Shown piece by piece: positions 1-7,324 of a DNA stretch of 11,222 bases. Below the pieces are notes generated by a model. That model made no database searches. It had not been told where the DNA came from and was given only the letters and a program-made list of their open reading frames with translations. The DNA is from an uncultured beta proteobacterium. Its GTDB lineage: Bacteria; Pseudomonadota; Gammaproteobacteria; Burkholderiales; Burkholderiaceae_C. The position numbers and the translations under genes were made by a program. The DNA is taken from contig CAJASG010000284.1 of the NCBI GenBank assembly GCA_903944555.1, positions 1-11,222 of the forward strand, read 5' to 3'. Position 1 is the first letter of the stretch, and every line of letters starts with the position of its first letter.

Positions 1-380
1 CCATTGGTGGTGATGAAAGACAGCGGCTCTATGAAGCCCACGTAGCTGTTGGTCATCGCATTGCGCAGGCCCAAAGCACCGGACTGACTGCCCAGTGCCA
101 CACCGATGCGTGAGCCGTGGTTGCCCGCGAAGCCTCGGTCCGGCTGGTGGCAGGCCGCGCAGGCGGTGCCGCGTGGCTCGGACAGGTCGGGGTCGCTGAA
201 GATTTGCTGGCCAAGGCGCGATCGATCATTTCGCAAATCAGCGGCATGAATCTGCGCAGCAGTGGCGTCAGCCGCCGCAAGGGCTGCGACGTCGGCTGCG
301 TCACCCCCTGCGCCCCCACAGCCGCTCATCAATAACATCAGGGTGGTTGCGCTGGCCGCTTGCAAGAATGCCCACAACAT
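1..380 (-). CDS. Di-heme cytochrome c peroxidase-like lipoprotein, 5' part only (3' end outside window)
   Basis: The minus strand is open without a stop from 380 to the left edge. Seen: a hydrophobic N-terminus ending in a lipobox-like LMSGC (Cys about residue 21), an Ala/Asp-rich linker, then RLGQQIFSDPDLSEPRGTAC leading into a CAACH haem-binding motif (residues 74-78), DRGFAGNHGSRIGVALG, and LGLRNAMTNSYVGF, the counterpart of the family's G-x-RN-(T/A) segment after the first haem. This order is typical of the bacterial di-haem cytochrome c peroxidase/MauG superfamily, which reduces H2O2 or oxidises partners in the periplasm; here it would be lipid-anchored. The second haem domain lies outside. 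The start is uncertain: ATG at 380 or TTG at 389. Both lie in DNA that on the other strand encodes a kinase remnant, and the N-terminus before the hydrophobic core has at most one Lys, so the original start may have been lost in a rearrangement. Confidence 0.8.
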   Translation of the reverse strand, partial: MLWAFLQAASATTLMLLMSGCGGAGGDAADVAALAAADATAAQIHAADLRNDRSRLGQQIFSDPDLSEPRGTACAACHQPDRGFAGNHGSRIGVALGSQSGALGLRNAMTNSYVGFIEPLSFITTN

Positions 381-663
381 CTTGCACAACGGGCAGGGCG
401 TTGCCCTGCTGGGTGATTTTGGTGCGGCTTCTTTCTATGCACCCGAAGACGCAGCGCTGGCCAATGCCTTGCAACGTATTGAGGTGCGCGCCTTTGCCTG
501 TTTGCTGGAAGAACTGTTGGTTCATAGCCCCGGACTTTCAGGGGAATCGGCCCTGTACCAAGGCCTTGCGCAGTTGCGCAACCAGTGCTTTGCGGACGAT
601 GGCGCCACGCGCCCCCTGTTTCATGAAATTGAGCAGACTTTGCGGGACTTGATGCCGGATTGA
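370..663 (+). pseudogene. C-terminal remnant of a protein kinase domain
   Basis: This reading frame ends at TGA 661-663 and from about 370 onward reads like the second half of a eukaryotic-type kinase fold. AHNIL resembles the end of the catalytic loop (HGDLxxxN), LLGDFGAASFY carries the metal-binding DFG (positions 415-423), RIEVRAFACLLEELL matches the helix F region, and LRNQCFADDGATRPLFHEIEQTL matches subdomain XI with its invariant Arg before the final helices. The N-lobe (Gly loop, VAIK Lys) and the catalytic HGD are absent. Upstream, the frame is antisense to the peroxidase signal peptide and has no kinase character, although it stays open to an ATG at 262. It is therefore most likely a 5'-truncated, inactive copy, perhaps of the LRR-associated bacterial kinase type. 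The family call rests on motif recognition only. Confidence 0.6.
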
Positions 664-715
664 AGGCTGCGGGCTTTTAGAATGGCGCCCCTGCCATCAC
701 ATTGTCTGCACCCCC

Positions 716-1462
716 ATGAATATCACGGTTAACGAAGAACTGCTTGCCTACATCGACCCGCTGACCGCTGATGAACATGCTGCGCTGGAGCGCAGCATTC
801 TGGCCGAGGGCTGTCGCGATGCGCTGGTGCTGTGGGGGGATGTACTGGTGGATGGGCACAACCGTTACGGTATTTGCAAAAAACATGGCATTGCATTCAA
901 CACCGTGCACAACGAGCGGTTCAAGTCGCTGGACGATGTGCATCTGTGGATGATCGACCAGCATCTGGGCCGCCGCAGCGTCTCCGATTTTCAGCGCGGC
1001 GTGCTGGCCCTGCGAAAAAAAGACATCATGGCCGCGCGAGTGCAAACAAGCACTGACGCTCCATCCACGCCAGCAGCACCCGGACCACAAGCACCCGAGC
1101 CCATGGTGACCCGCGAGGCCATTGCCCGGGCCGCGCGTGTCAGCAGCACGGCCATCAGTCAGATCGAGAAAATCCAGAAGTTGGCCACCCCGGAATTGGT
1201 GGCAGCGGTGAAGTCGGGGGCGATTTCCATCAATGCCGCCGCCACGGTGGCATCGCTACCCGCGCAGGAGCAGTTAACGGCCGTGGCCGGTGGCAAGAAA
1301 GAGCTGCAGCAAGCGGCCCGGCAGGTGCGTGCGGCCAACGCTGTGGCGCGTACCGAGCCTGAATCCCCTGAAGGCATCATTGCCCGGCTCAAACAAACCA
1401 TCAGTGAGCTGACCGCAGAGAATGCGGCGCTCAAGAAGGCCTTGGCCGAGTTGTCAGCCTGA
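716..1462 (+). CDS. Solitary ParB-like DNA-binding protein
   Basis: A 248-residue protein. Residues about 5-100 look like a ParB/Srx N-terminal domain, with LVLWGDVLVDGHNRYGICKK (the family's DGHNRY box, residues 46-51) and HLGRRSVSDFQRG further on. After a Pro/Ala-rich linker (112-129), residues 130-180 look like the ParB/KorB helix-turn-helix region (VTREAIARAARVSSTAISQI). The C-terminus (219-248) is a leucine-heptad coiled coil, probably for dimerisation. Such single-gene ParB-like proteins are often annotated as plasmid replication/partition-related and occur in phages, plasmids and islands. Some ParB relatives bind CTP or have nuclease activity, but neither can be inferred here. No ParA gene is adjacent, so a classical partition role is unlikely from context. 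No clear Shine-Dalgarno precedes the ATG. The ORF converges on the dehydrogenase gene with 32 bp between stop codons. Confidence 0.75.
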   Translation: MNITVNEELLAYIDPLTADEHAALERSILAEGCRDALVLWGDVLVDGHNRYGICKKHGIAFNTVHNERFKSLDDVHLWMIDQHLGRRSVSDFQRGVLALRKKDIMAARVQTSTDAPSTPAAPGPQAPEPMVTREAIARAARVSSTAISQIEKIQKLATPELVAAVKSGAISINAAATVASLPAQEQLTAVAGGKKELQQAARQVRAANAVARTEPESPEGIIARLKQTISELTAENAALKKALAELSA

Positions 1463-1494
1463 TTGAGAAGAGGCCGGTGTAAGGTCTGCTCCAA

Positions 1495-2631
1495 CTACAT
1501 GGATTCGATCAGCATTTCGCGGTAATCGTCTGGCGTGGCCAAGCGCGGGTTTGTTTTGTGGCAGTGGTCGGCCATGGCTCCGGTGATGATCTGGTCAAAC
1601 ATATCGGGTGTGACGCCCATGGCGGCCAAGCCGGTGGGCAAGCCCAAACGTGCGTTCATGTCTTTGATGGCTTCGCCGATGTCGTTGGCCGAAGCCAGGC
1701 CCATAGCGTAGGCCATGCGCTGAAAGCGCTGCTCTTTTTGGATGGATTCGGCGTGTGCATTGAAGGCAATCACAGCTGGCAAAAACATGGCATTGAGCGT
1801 ACCGTGGTGCATGCGGGGGTCCACGCCGCCCAAGCTGTGGCTCAGCGAATGTACGCAGCCCAGCCCCTTTTGGAACGCCATGGCGCCCTGCATGGACGCA
1901 CTCATCAGGTTCATGCGGGCCTCGCGGTCTTGTCCATTGTTGGTGGCGCGTTCAATATGGGCCCAGGCGCGCTGCAGGCCGTCCAGCCCAATGCCGTCGG
2001 CTGGCGGGTTGAAGGCCGGAGCCATGAAGGTTTCCATGCAGTGTGCGATGGCATCCATACCGGTGGCAGCCGTGAGTTTGGGCGGTAGTCCAAAGGTGAG
2101 TTCAGGGTCACAGATCGCGGCCTTGGGTACCAAAAACCAGGAGTGAAAACCCAGCTTGCGGTGGTCATCCACAATCAAAATAGCACCACGTGCCACCTCA
2201 CTGCCCGTGCCGCTGGTGGTGGGCACCGCGATGAGGGGCGCGACCTTGTCCGTAATGCGCGGTGAGCCACCTTCAATCGTGGCGTAATGGGTCAGGGGGC
2301 CTTCGTGGGTGGCTGCAATGGCCACGCCCTTGGCGCAATCGATGGCACTGCCACCGCCCACCGCGATCAGCCCGTCGCACAGGTTGGCCTTGAACACCTC
2401 GGCTGCTGCACGTACAGCGCTCTCCGTGGGGTTGGAAGGTGTTTGGTCAAAAACAGCCACCGGCAGGCCGGGCAGGGCGTCCAGCGCTTTTTTCAAAATA
2501 CCAGCGGCTTTGACCCCCTGGTCGGTAATGATGAGTGGGCGCGTAATACCAACACGCTCGCACTCTTGCTTGAGCAGCTTGATGGCGCCGAATTCAAACT
2601 GAACTTGTGTCACGTAGTAGATGAGAGACAT
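1495..2631 (-). CDS. Iron-containing alcohol dehydrogenase (group III)
   Basis: A 378-residue protein counted from the ATG at 2629-2631, chosen because family homology begins there (MSLIYYVTQVQFEFGA); a longer open extension to 2787 runs into the divergent esterase gene and looks noncoding. Seen: the nucleotide-binding GGGSAIDCAKG (92-102), PTTSGTGSE (137-145), the metal-binding GMDAIAHCME (Asp193, His197), GCVHSLSHSLGG (His261 and His265) and MHHGTLNAM (His275/276). These are the expected Fe2+/Zn2+ ligands of group III dehydrogenases, which interconvert alcohols and aldehydes or ketones with NAD(P)H in the cytosol. The substrate cannot be deduced. The gene diverges from the esterase gene across about 56 bp, so the two may share a control region and perhaps act on an ester-derived alcohol; that link is inference. 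Confidence 0.93.
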   Translation of the reverse strand: MSLIYYVTQVQFEFGAIKLLKQECERVGITRPLIITDQGVKAAGILKKALDALPGLPVAVFDQTPSNPTESAVRAAAEVFKANLCDGLIAVGGGSAIDCAKGVAIAATHEGPLTHYATIEGGSPRITDKVAPLIAVPTTSGTGSEVARGAILIVDDHRKLGFHSWFLVPKAAICDPELTFGLPPKLTAATGMDAIAHCMETFMAPAFNPPADGIGLDGLQRAWAHIERATNNGQDREARMNLMSASMQGAMAFQKGLGCVHSLSHSLGGVDPRMHHGTLNAMFLPAVIAFNAHAESIQKEQRFQRMAYAMGLASANDIGEAIKDMNARLGLPTGLAAMGVTPDMFDQIITGAMADHCHKTNPRLATPDDYREMLIESM

Positions 2632-2687
2632 GGTGCTTTGGCGTGTAGGATGGAAAAAACAATACTGTAGCAAGAACACCGTACACC

Positions 2688-3677
2688 ATGAGTCCCCATC
2701 ATTACCATCACCGCAATCCCAAAGCGCTGTTAACCCCCGCCATGCATGGCGTGCTGGAGCGCATGGCCCGTGCGGGCAACCTGCCATTGCATGCGCTCAG
2801 CCCTGGGCAAGCCCGTCTTGCCTACGAGGCGGGGGCGGGCGTGCTGGAGTTGCCCAAACAGGCCTTGGTACGGGTCGAATCGTTCAGCATTGCTGCCCGT
2901 GATGGGTTTGATATACCCGTGCGCCTCTACGCGGACAGCACGGACAGCTTGCCGGTATTGGTGTATTTCCACGGCGGAGGGTTCACCATTGGCAGTGTGG
3001 CTTCGCACGACGGCCTGTGTCGCCGCCTGGCCCATCTGGGGCGCTGTGCTGTGTTGTCGGTGGATTACCGCTTGGCACCAGAATACAAATTTCCCACGGC
3101 CCACAATGACGCGTGGGATGCCGTGCAGTGGGTGGCGCAGCGGGGTGCTTCATATGGGCTGGATGCGCAGCGCATCGCTGTAGGTGGTGACAGTGCGGGA
3201 GGCACCTTGGCGGCCGCCTGCGCCATAGAGGCTCGCAACGCTGGCTTGCCGCTGTCCTTGCAATTGTTGTTTTACCCAGGCTGTGCCGGACACCAAAACA
3301 CCGAGTCACACCGAACTTTTGCACATGGCTTTGTGCTGGAAGAGCCACACATCACCTATTTCTTTAACCAGTACATTCGCAACATGCAGGATCGTGATGA
3401 CTGGCGCTTTGCTCCGTTGGACGGCATAACCGAAGACGGGCAAGTGGCAGATCTGTCAGGCCTTGCCCCGGCGTGGGTCGGTTTGGCCGAGTGCGATCCC
3501 CTGGTGGATGAAGGTGTCCAGTTTGCCGACCGCCTGCGCATGGCTGGCGTGGCGGTGGACCTGGAAATTTACCGTGGTGTGGTGCACGAATTCATCAAAA
3601 TGGGGCGTGCCATTCCGCAAGCGGCGCAAGCCCATGCGGATGCGGCGCGCGCGCTGCGGGAGGTATTCTTCAAATGA
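2688..3677 (+). CDS. Alpha/beta hydrolase, hormone-sensitive-lipase (HSL) family esterase
   Basis: A 329-residue protein without a signal peptide, probably cytosolic. Seen: the oxyanion-hole motif HGGGF (95-99), YRLAPEYKFP (128-136), the nucleophile elbow GDSAGG (Ser169), a catalytic Asp in ECDPLVDEG (Asp270) and the catalytic His in GVVHEFIKMG (His300). This is the complete triad and cap arrangement of family IV (HSL) carboxylesterases, which hydrolyse short- to medium-chain esters. The His-rich start MSPHHYHHRN is unusual but may be only a flexible tail. The stop overlaps the next start as ATGA, indicating translational coupling to the thioesterase-acetyltransferase fusion. The natural substrate is unknown. 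Confidence 0.93.
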   Translation: MSPHHYHHRNPKALLTPAMHGVLERMARAGNLPLHALSPGQARLAYEAGAGVLELPKQALVRVESFSIAARDGFDIPVRLYADSTDSLPVLVYFHGGGFTIGSVASHDGLCRRLAHLGRCAVLSVDYRLAPEYKFPTAHNDAWDAVQWVAQRGASYGLDAQRIAVGGDSAGGTLAAACAIEARNAGLPLSLQLLFYPGCAGHQNTESHRTFAHGFVLEEPHITYFFNQYIRNMQDRDDWRFAPLDGITEDGQVADLSGLAPAWVGLAECDPLVDEGVQFADRLRMAGVAVDLEIYRGVVHEFIKMGRAIPQAAQAHADAARALREVFFK

Positions 3678-4546
3678 ATTTACAACGGTCTGATTTCCGG
3701 TTCTCTCACCGTATGCGGGTGCGCTGGGCTGAGGTGGACATGCAGAAAATTGTCTTCAATGCCCACTACCTGATGTATTTCGACAACGCCATGGGCGACT
3801 ACTGGCGAGCATTGGCGCTTCCATACGTGCCATCCATGCAATTGTTGGATGGAGACATGTTCGTCAAAAAATCAACACTGGAGTACCACGCGTCTGCCCA
3901 CTACGACGATGTGCTGGACGTGTGCCTGAAGTGCGCGCGTGTCGGGACTTCCTCCGTTGTGTTTCAAGGTGCCGTGTTTTGCGGCAACACGCTGCTGGTG
4001 ACCGGGGAATTGGTTTACGTCTTTGCCGACCCGGTGGCGCAGACCTCCAAGCCGGTACCAGCCGCATTGCGAAGTATCTTTGAAGCTTACGAAGACGGGC
4101 AAGCCATTACCCGACGGGAGCTTGGGGCCTGGGATGTGCTGGAGTCCAAGGTGTCCGCACTGCGCAGCGCCGTATTTGTGGACGAGCAGGGCATCGCCGA
4201 GGGTTTGGTTTGGGATCGCGCTGACGCCACCGCACTGCACGCCGTGGTCTGCAATGGTTTAGGGGAGGCCATTGCCGTCGGGCGCTTGGTGCAACATGCG
4301 CCGGGCGTTGGCCGAATTGGGCGCATGGCGGTCACCCAAGTGCTTCGTGGTACCCAACTGGGGAAGGAAGTGCTGGTTGCGCTACTGGCTGCGGCACATG
4401 CGCGCGGCGACCATGAAGTCATGCTGCATGCTCAGCGCACAGCCGAAGGCTTTTATACGCGTTTGGGGTTTTCTGTCAGCGGTGACCCGTTTGAGGAAGC
4501 GGGTATCGCCCACGTTGCAATGGTTCGCCGTTTACAAAACGAATAA
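3674..4546 (+). CDS. Fusion protein: hotdog acyl-CoA thioesterase (YbgC/FadM-like) plus GNAT N-acetyltransferase
   Basis: A 290-residue protein with two domains. Residues about 8-135 form a 4-hydroxybenzoyl-CoA thioesterase-type hotdog: RVRWAEVDMQKIVFNAHYLM matches the catalytic Asp segment (Asp22), followed by YWRAL and a FVKKSTLEYHASAHYDDVL strand region. Residues about 143-288 read as an ElaA-like GNAT domain: LRSAVFVDEQGI, GEAIAVGRLV, IGRMAVTQVLRGTQLGKEVL (an acetyl-CoA-binding R-G-x-x-x-G variant), then AEGFYTRLGFSVSGDPFEEAGIAHVAM. Each part has the length of a full stand-alone domain, so this is a true fusion rather than readthrough. A GGGAGG Shine-Dalgarno at 3658-3663 sits 10 nt upstream, and the ATG overlaps the esterase stop. 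It would hydrolyse acyl-CoA and acetylate an unknown acceptor; whether the two activities are linked cannot be told. Stand-alone YbgC and ElaA are known families; their functional combination here is inferred. Confidence 0.88.
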   Translation: MNLQRSDFRFSHRMRVRWAEVDMQKIVFNAHYLMYFDNAMGDYWRALALPYVPSMQLLDGDMFVKKSTLEYHASAHYDDVLDVCLKCARVGTSSVVFQGAVFCGNTLLVTGELVYVFADPVAQTSKPVPAALRSIFEAYEDGQAITRRELGAWDVLESKVSALRSAVFVDEQGIAEGLVWDRADATALHAVVCNGLGEAIAVGRLVQHAPGVGRIGRMAVTQVLRGTQLGKEVLVALLAAAHARGDHEVMLHAQRTAEGFYTRLGFSVSGDPFEEAGIAHVAMVRRLQNE

Positions 4547-4554
4547 AAAATGGC

Positions 4555-5199
4555 TTAGAACCCGAGGGACGCCAGTAGGTCATCCACATCGTTTTGTTGC
4601 AATGCGTTGTCGGCGGTCTGTGGTCCCTCCAACCTGTGCTCATCAACGGAAACTGCTTCCAGTGGGGTTTTGCCGGCTGCCGCTGCGGCCGCTGCCACCG
4701 ATTCGGGCGCGCTGTCTATCAGCAAGTGAACCAGTTGCATTTCAGTGCGGGTGATGATGTCGATGACCTTTTTGATCACCTGCCCGGATAAATCCTGGAA
4801 ATCCTGCGCCATCATGATGTCGCTGAGCGCAGAGGCTTGGCCTTCGGCAAATTTTGCGGACCGATCTGCGAATTTCCCACAAACCAAAAGTAAGCCCTTG
4901 GCGCGTTCCACGCTGAGGTCCTCTGACGCTGCCATGCGGGTTAATGAATGCGCCAGTTCCACGCCGCGCTTGGCCAAATCGTCGCATTCTGGCTTAGCCG
5001 TCTCAACCAGAGTAAGCACCTTATTGGCCGCGTCTTCGGTCATCTTTCCGACATAGGCGAGGCGGTCCCGAGCATCCGGAATCTCTCCCATGATGGCGTG
5101 CAGCTGGTTACCACCCAACACCGTAAGAGCCTCATGCATCTCCCTGGTAATGGCACCCAGTTGGGCGTAGGCTTCTTCTTTGGTCAATGGTGCGGACAT
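4555..5199 (-). CDS. cheZ: Chemotaxis protein phosphatase CheZ
   Basis: A 214-residue, largely helical protein, the same length as E. coli CheZ. The signature AQDFQDLSGQVIKKVID (131-147) contains the pair corresponding to E. coli Asp143 and Gln147 (here Asp136 and Gln140) that drives dephosphorylation of CheY-P. A long helical hairpin precedes it, a flexible Ala-rich linker follows (168-176), and the C-terminal VDDLLASLGF is the conserved CheY-binding tail. It acts in the cytosol to end the tumble or reversal signal. The gene converges on the thioesterase fusion with 8 bp between them and no visible terminator hairpin. No cheY, cheA or flagellar gene is in view; its upstream neighbour is ygfZ, 121 bp away. 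The Shine-Dalgarno is weak (a purine-rich AAGAAGAGA further upstream than usual). Confidence 0.95.
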   Translation of the reverse strand: MSAPLTKEEAYAQLGAITREMHEALTVLGGNQLHAIMGEIPDARDRLAYVGKMTEDAANKVLTLVETAKPECDDLAKRGVELAHSLTRMAASEDLSVERAKGLLLVCGKFADRSAKFAEGQASALSDIMMAQDFQDLSGQVIKKVIDIITRTEMQLVHLLIDSAPESVAAAAAAAGKTPLEAVSVDEHRLEGPQTADNALQQNDVDDLLASLGF

Positions 5200-5254
5200 T
5201 TAGTAACCCAATCTCTTCTTGACGCTATTCGTTCAAATACGGCTGCGAATCCCT

Positions 5255-5272
5255 CAGCGGTTTAAACCGCTG
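5255..5272. repeat. 18-bp perfect palindrome upstream of cheZ
   Basis: CAGCGGTTTAAACCGCTG is a perfect inverted repeat of 9 + 9 bases lying between ygfZ and cheZ, 56 bp before the cheZ start codon. No T-tract follows on either strand, so it is not an obvious intrinsic terminator. The position and symmetry suit a dimeric regulator operator in front of cheZ, but a folded 3' end of the ygfZ transcript is also possible. Confidence 0.6.
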
Positions 5273-5320
5273 TATTGGCACAAGTTTACAGGCTGTTGAT
5301 GCTTTTTTTGCCGGGATTTT

Positions 5321-6301
5321 TCAAAGGTCTTCAAGTAGTGCGTATGGCAGTGGAAGGACAGTCAGTTCACCCCCTCCCATATGTCCCAAACGCAGTGCAC
5401 CTTCTTCAAGAGCCGATAACTGGACTGAAATGATGGCATCAAAGCCCCCGCTCGGGGCGGGAGCGGCTTGCACCACCGTGGCAACAGGCTGCTCGTCACC
5501 ATTGGAGTCAAAAACTTCATCTCCGGCTGCCATCGCGGACTCGGCGTGCACCACAAACGCCCTGCGTTTAAGAGTGCCCCGGAATTGGCTGCGGGCGACC
5601 ACCTCTTGGCCTGGGTAGCAGCCTTTTTTGAAATTCACCCCCCCAATTGACTCGAAATTGAGCATTTGCGGCACAAACGCTTCAACGACAGGGGCTGTGA
5701 TGGTTGCCACGGCACTACGAACCTCGCCCCAAAGCCAGACTTCCAGCGCAAGCGCAGAGCCTGCGGGGGCAGGGGTGTCGGCGGGCGCAACCCACAGTTG
5801 ACGAGGGACCCCGTCAGCGGGGTACAGATTGATCACATTTTTTGAATCAAAATCGGCCTTCGACCAAGCGGCTTGTGCGTGGCTAGCTATGTTTTGTATA
5901 GCATCACCAGCCAAACCGTACAGGGCAATTTCGTCTGAAGTATCGCTGAGCTTGGCCTTGGCTCGCATGACGAACATGGACAAGCGTTTGAGGGTGGGCG
6001 CAAGAATGTCGCGGCTACAGACCAGCAGTATTTCGTTCGGACTGCGTTTGAATCCGATGAAACTCGCTTGCATGCGCCCCTTGGCCGAACAAAACGCGGC
6101 CAAGCGGGCACTGTCCAAGCCCAAAAGCGAAAAATCTTGTGTCAGCTGCCCGTGGATGAATTTCGCAGCCTCGTCCCCCTCGATTTTGATGACTCCCAGG
6201 TGCGTGAGAGCGGTCACCCCATTCAGAGGCGAAACTACTTGCTTGTCGGTCACTACATTAATCCCCGCTGTGTATATTGGCTGAATTATGATTCCTCCCA
6301 T
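5321..6301 (-). CDS. ygfZ: tRNA-modifying / folate-binding protein YgfZ (CAF17-like)
   Basis: Up to 326 residues. The YgfZ signature K-G-C-Y-P-G-Q-E is present at 226-233 with its conserved Cys228, within NFKKGCYPGQEVVARSQFRG. The N-terminal GVIKIEGDEAAKFIHGQLTQ and SAKGRMQASFIGF (73-85) match the GcvT-like folate-binding fold. YgfZ supports assembly or repair of Fe-S clusters in enzymes such as MiaB and works in the cytosol. The ATG at 6299-6301 gives an atypical leader (MGGIIIQPIYTAGINV); a GTG at residue 17 with GGGGAT upstream is an equally credible start and would leave more promoter space before the divergent mltG start, 23 bp away from the longest form. The gene is followed by 121 bp to cheZ. 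Confidence 0.94.
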   Translation of the reverse strand: MGGIIIQPIYTAGINVVTDKQVVSPLNGVTALTHLGVIKIEGDEAAKFIHGQLTQDFSLLGLDSARLAAFCSAKGRMQASFIGFKRSPNEILLVCSRDILAPTLKRLSMFVMRAKAKLSDTSDEIALYGLAGDAIQNIASHAQAAWSKADFDSKNVINLYPADGVPRQLWVAPADTPAPAGSALALEVWLWGEVRSAVATITAPVVEAFVPQMLNFESIGGVNFKKGCYPGQEVVARSQFRGTLKRRAFVVHAESAMAAGDEVFDSNGDEQPVATVVQAAPAPSGGFDAIISVQLSALEEGALRLGHMGGGELTVLPLPYALLEDL

Positions 6302-6324
6302 CGTTTCACAAGGGATGTAGGGCT

Positions 6325-7308
6325 GTGCGTTTATTTTTTGTTGCAGTGCTTGTCACTTGCCTTGGTGCTGTTGGTATTGGTTACGGATGGTTGAACCGGC
6401 CCTTTGACCTATCCACACCTACGGTAGATTTGTCAATCGAACCCGGCGCCAGTGCCAAGGAAATCGCGTTGAATGTGGCCGAAGCAGGGGTGCCTGTAAA
6501 TCCGACCCTTCTGTATTGGTGGTTCAGACTGTCGGGCGAGTCCAGAAAAATCAAGGCCGGAAGCTACGAACTGGACCCCGGCACCACCCCGCTCAGCCTT
6601 TTGCGCAAACTGGTGCAAGGGGAGGAGGCTTTGCGCAGTGTGACGCTGGTAGAAGGCTGGACCTTTCGGCAGGTGCGCGAGGCACTGGCAAAGGCGGAGT
6701 ACCTCAAGCCCCAATCGCAAAACCTGACAGAAAACGCCATCATGGAACAACTGGGGAAACCAGGGACGCCTGCGGAGGGGCGCTTTTTCCCGGACACTTA
6801 CACCTACTCAAAGGGTTCAAGCGACTTGGCCGTGTTGCAACGTGCCATGCGCGCGATGGATAAAAAGTTGGACGCAGTTTGGGCGCAACGCATCCCCCAA
6901 ACCCCACTGCAAAGCCCTGAGCAGGCCTTGGTGTTGGCCAGCATCATCGAGAAGGAAACGGGCCGCGGCACTGACCGCCCGCTCATCGGGGCCGTTTTCA
7001 GCAACCGCCTGCGTATTGGAATGCGTCTCCAAACCGATCCGACCGTGATTTATGGGCTGGGTGAGTCTTTCAATGGAAACCTGCGCAAAGTAGATTTGCA
7101 AACCGATACACCGTGGAACACCTACACCCGCAACGGGCTTCCCCCAACCCCAATCGCCATGCCCGGCAAGGCGGCGCTGCTGGCAGCCGTGCAACCGGCC
7201 CAGTCCAAAGCCTTGTACTTCGTGGCCAAAGGGGATGGCAGTAGCCAGTTCAGCACGACCCTGGATGAGCATAACCGTGCGGTCAACAAGTACCAGCGCG
7301 GACAATGA
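6325..7308 (+). CDS. mltG: Endolytic murein transglycosylase MltG
   Basis: A 327-residue protein starting at GTG, supported by AAGGGA at 6310-6315, 9 nt upstream; an ATG at 6315 is closed at once by TAG. One N-terminal transmembrane helix (residues 3-22) anchors it in the inner membrane with the catalytic part in the periplasm. Seen: a LysM-like subdomain (about 35-105, [15 protein letters not shown]), [12 protein letters not shown] (110-121), [11 protein letters not shown] (151-161), the catalytic segment LASIIEKET with Glu209 (equivalent to E. coli Glu218), [19 protein letters not shown] (228-246) and [13 protein letters not shown] (265-277). It cleaves nascent glycan strands and helps set strand length. 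It is first in the mltG-tmk-holB cluster common in Proteobacteria. Confidence 0.97.
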   Translation: MRLFFVAVLVTCLGAVGIGYGWLNRPFDLSTPTVDLSIEPGASAKEIALNVAEAGVPVNPTLLYWWFRLSGESRKIKAGSYELDPGTTPLSLLRKLVQGEEALRSVTLVEGWTFRQVREALAKAEYLKPQSQNLTENAIMEQLGKPGTPAEGRFFPDTYTYSKGSSDLAVLQRAMRAMDKKLDAVWAQRIPQTPLQSPEQALVLASIIEKETGRGTDRPLIGAVFSNRLRIGMRLQTDPTVIYGLGESFNGNLRKVDLQTDTPWNTYTRNGLPPTPIAMPGKAALLAAVQPAQSKALYFVAKGDGSSQFSTTLDEHNRAVNKYQRGQ

Positions 7309-7324
7309 GCCAATGAAAGAGAAG

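Noticed and set aside
262..369. ATG-started extension of the kinase remnant frame
   Set aside because: The first 36 codons are antisense to the peroxidase lipoprotein and show no kinase N-lobe or catalytic HGD, so I do not treat 262-663 as an intact gene.
1558..2088. 176-codon open frame on the plus strand
   Set aside because: It is fully antisense to the iron-containing alcohol dehydrogenase, whose metal-ligand motifs are intact; the predicted peptide is compositionally odd and resembles no family.
5230..5272. Flagellar sigma-28-type promoter for cheZ
   Set aside because: A TTTAAA...GCCGTATT arrangement on the minus strand has the wrong spacing and matches only half of the -10 consensus, so it is not supported.
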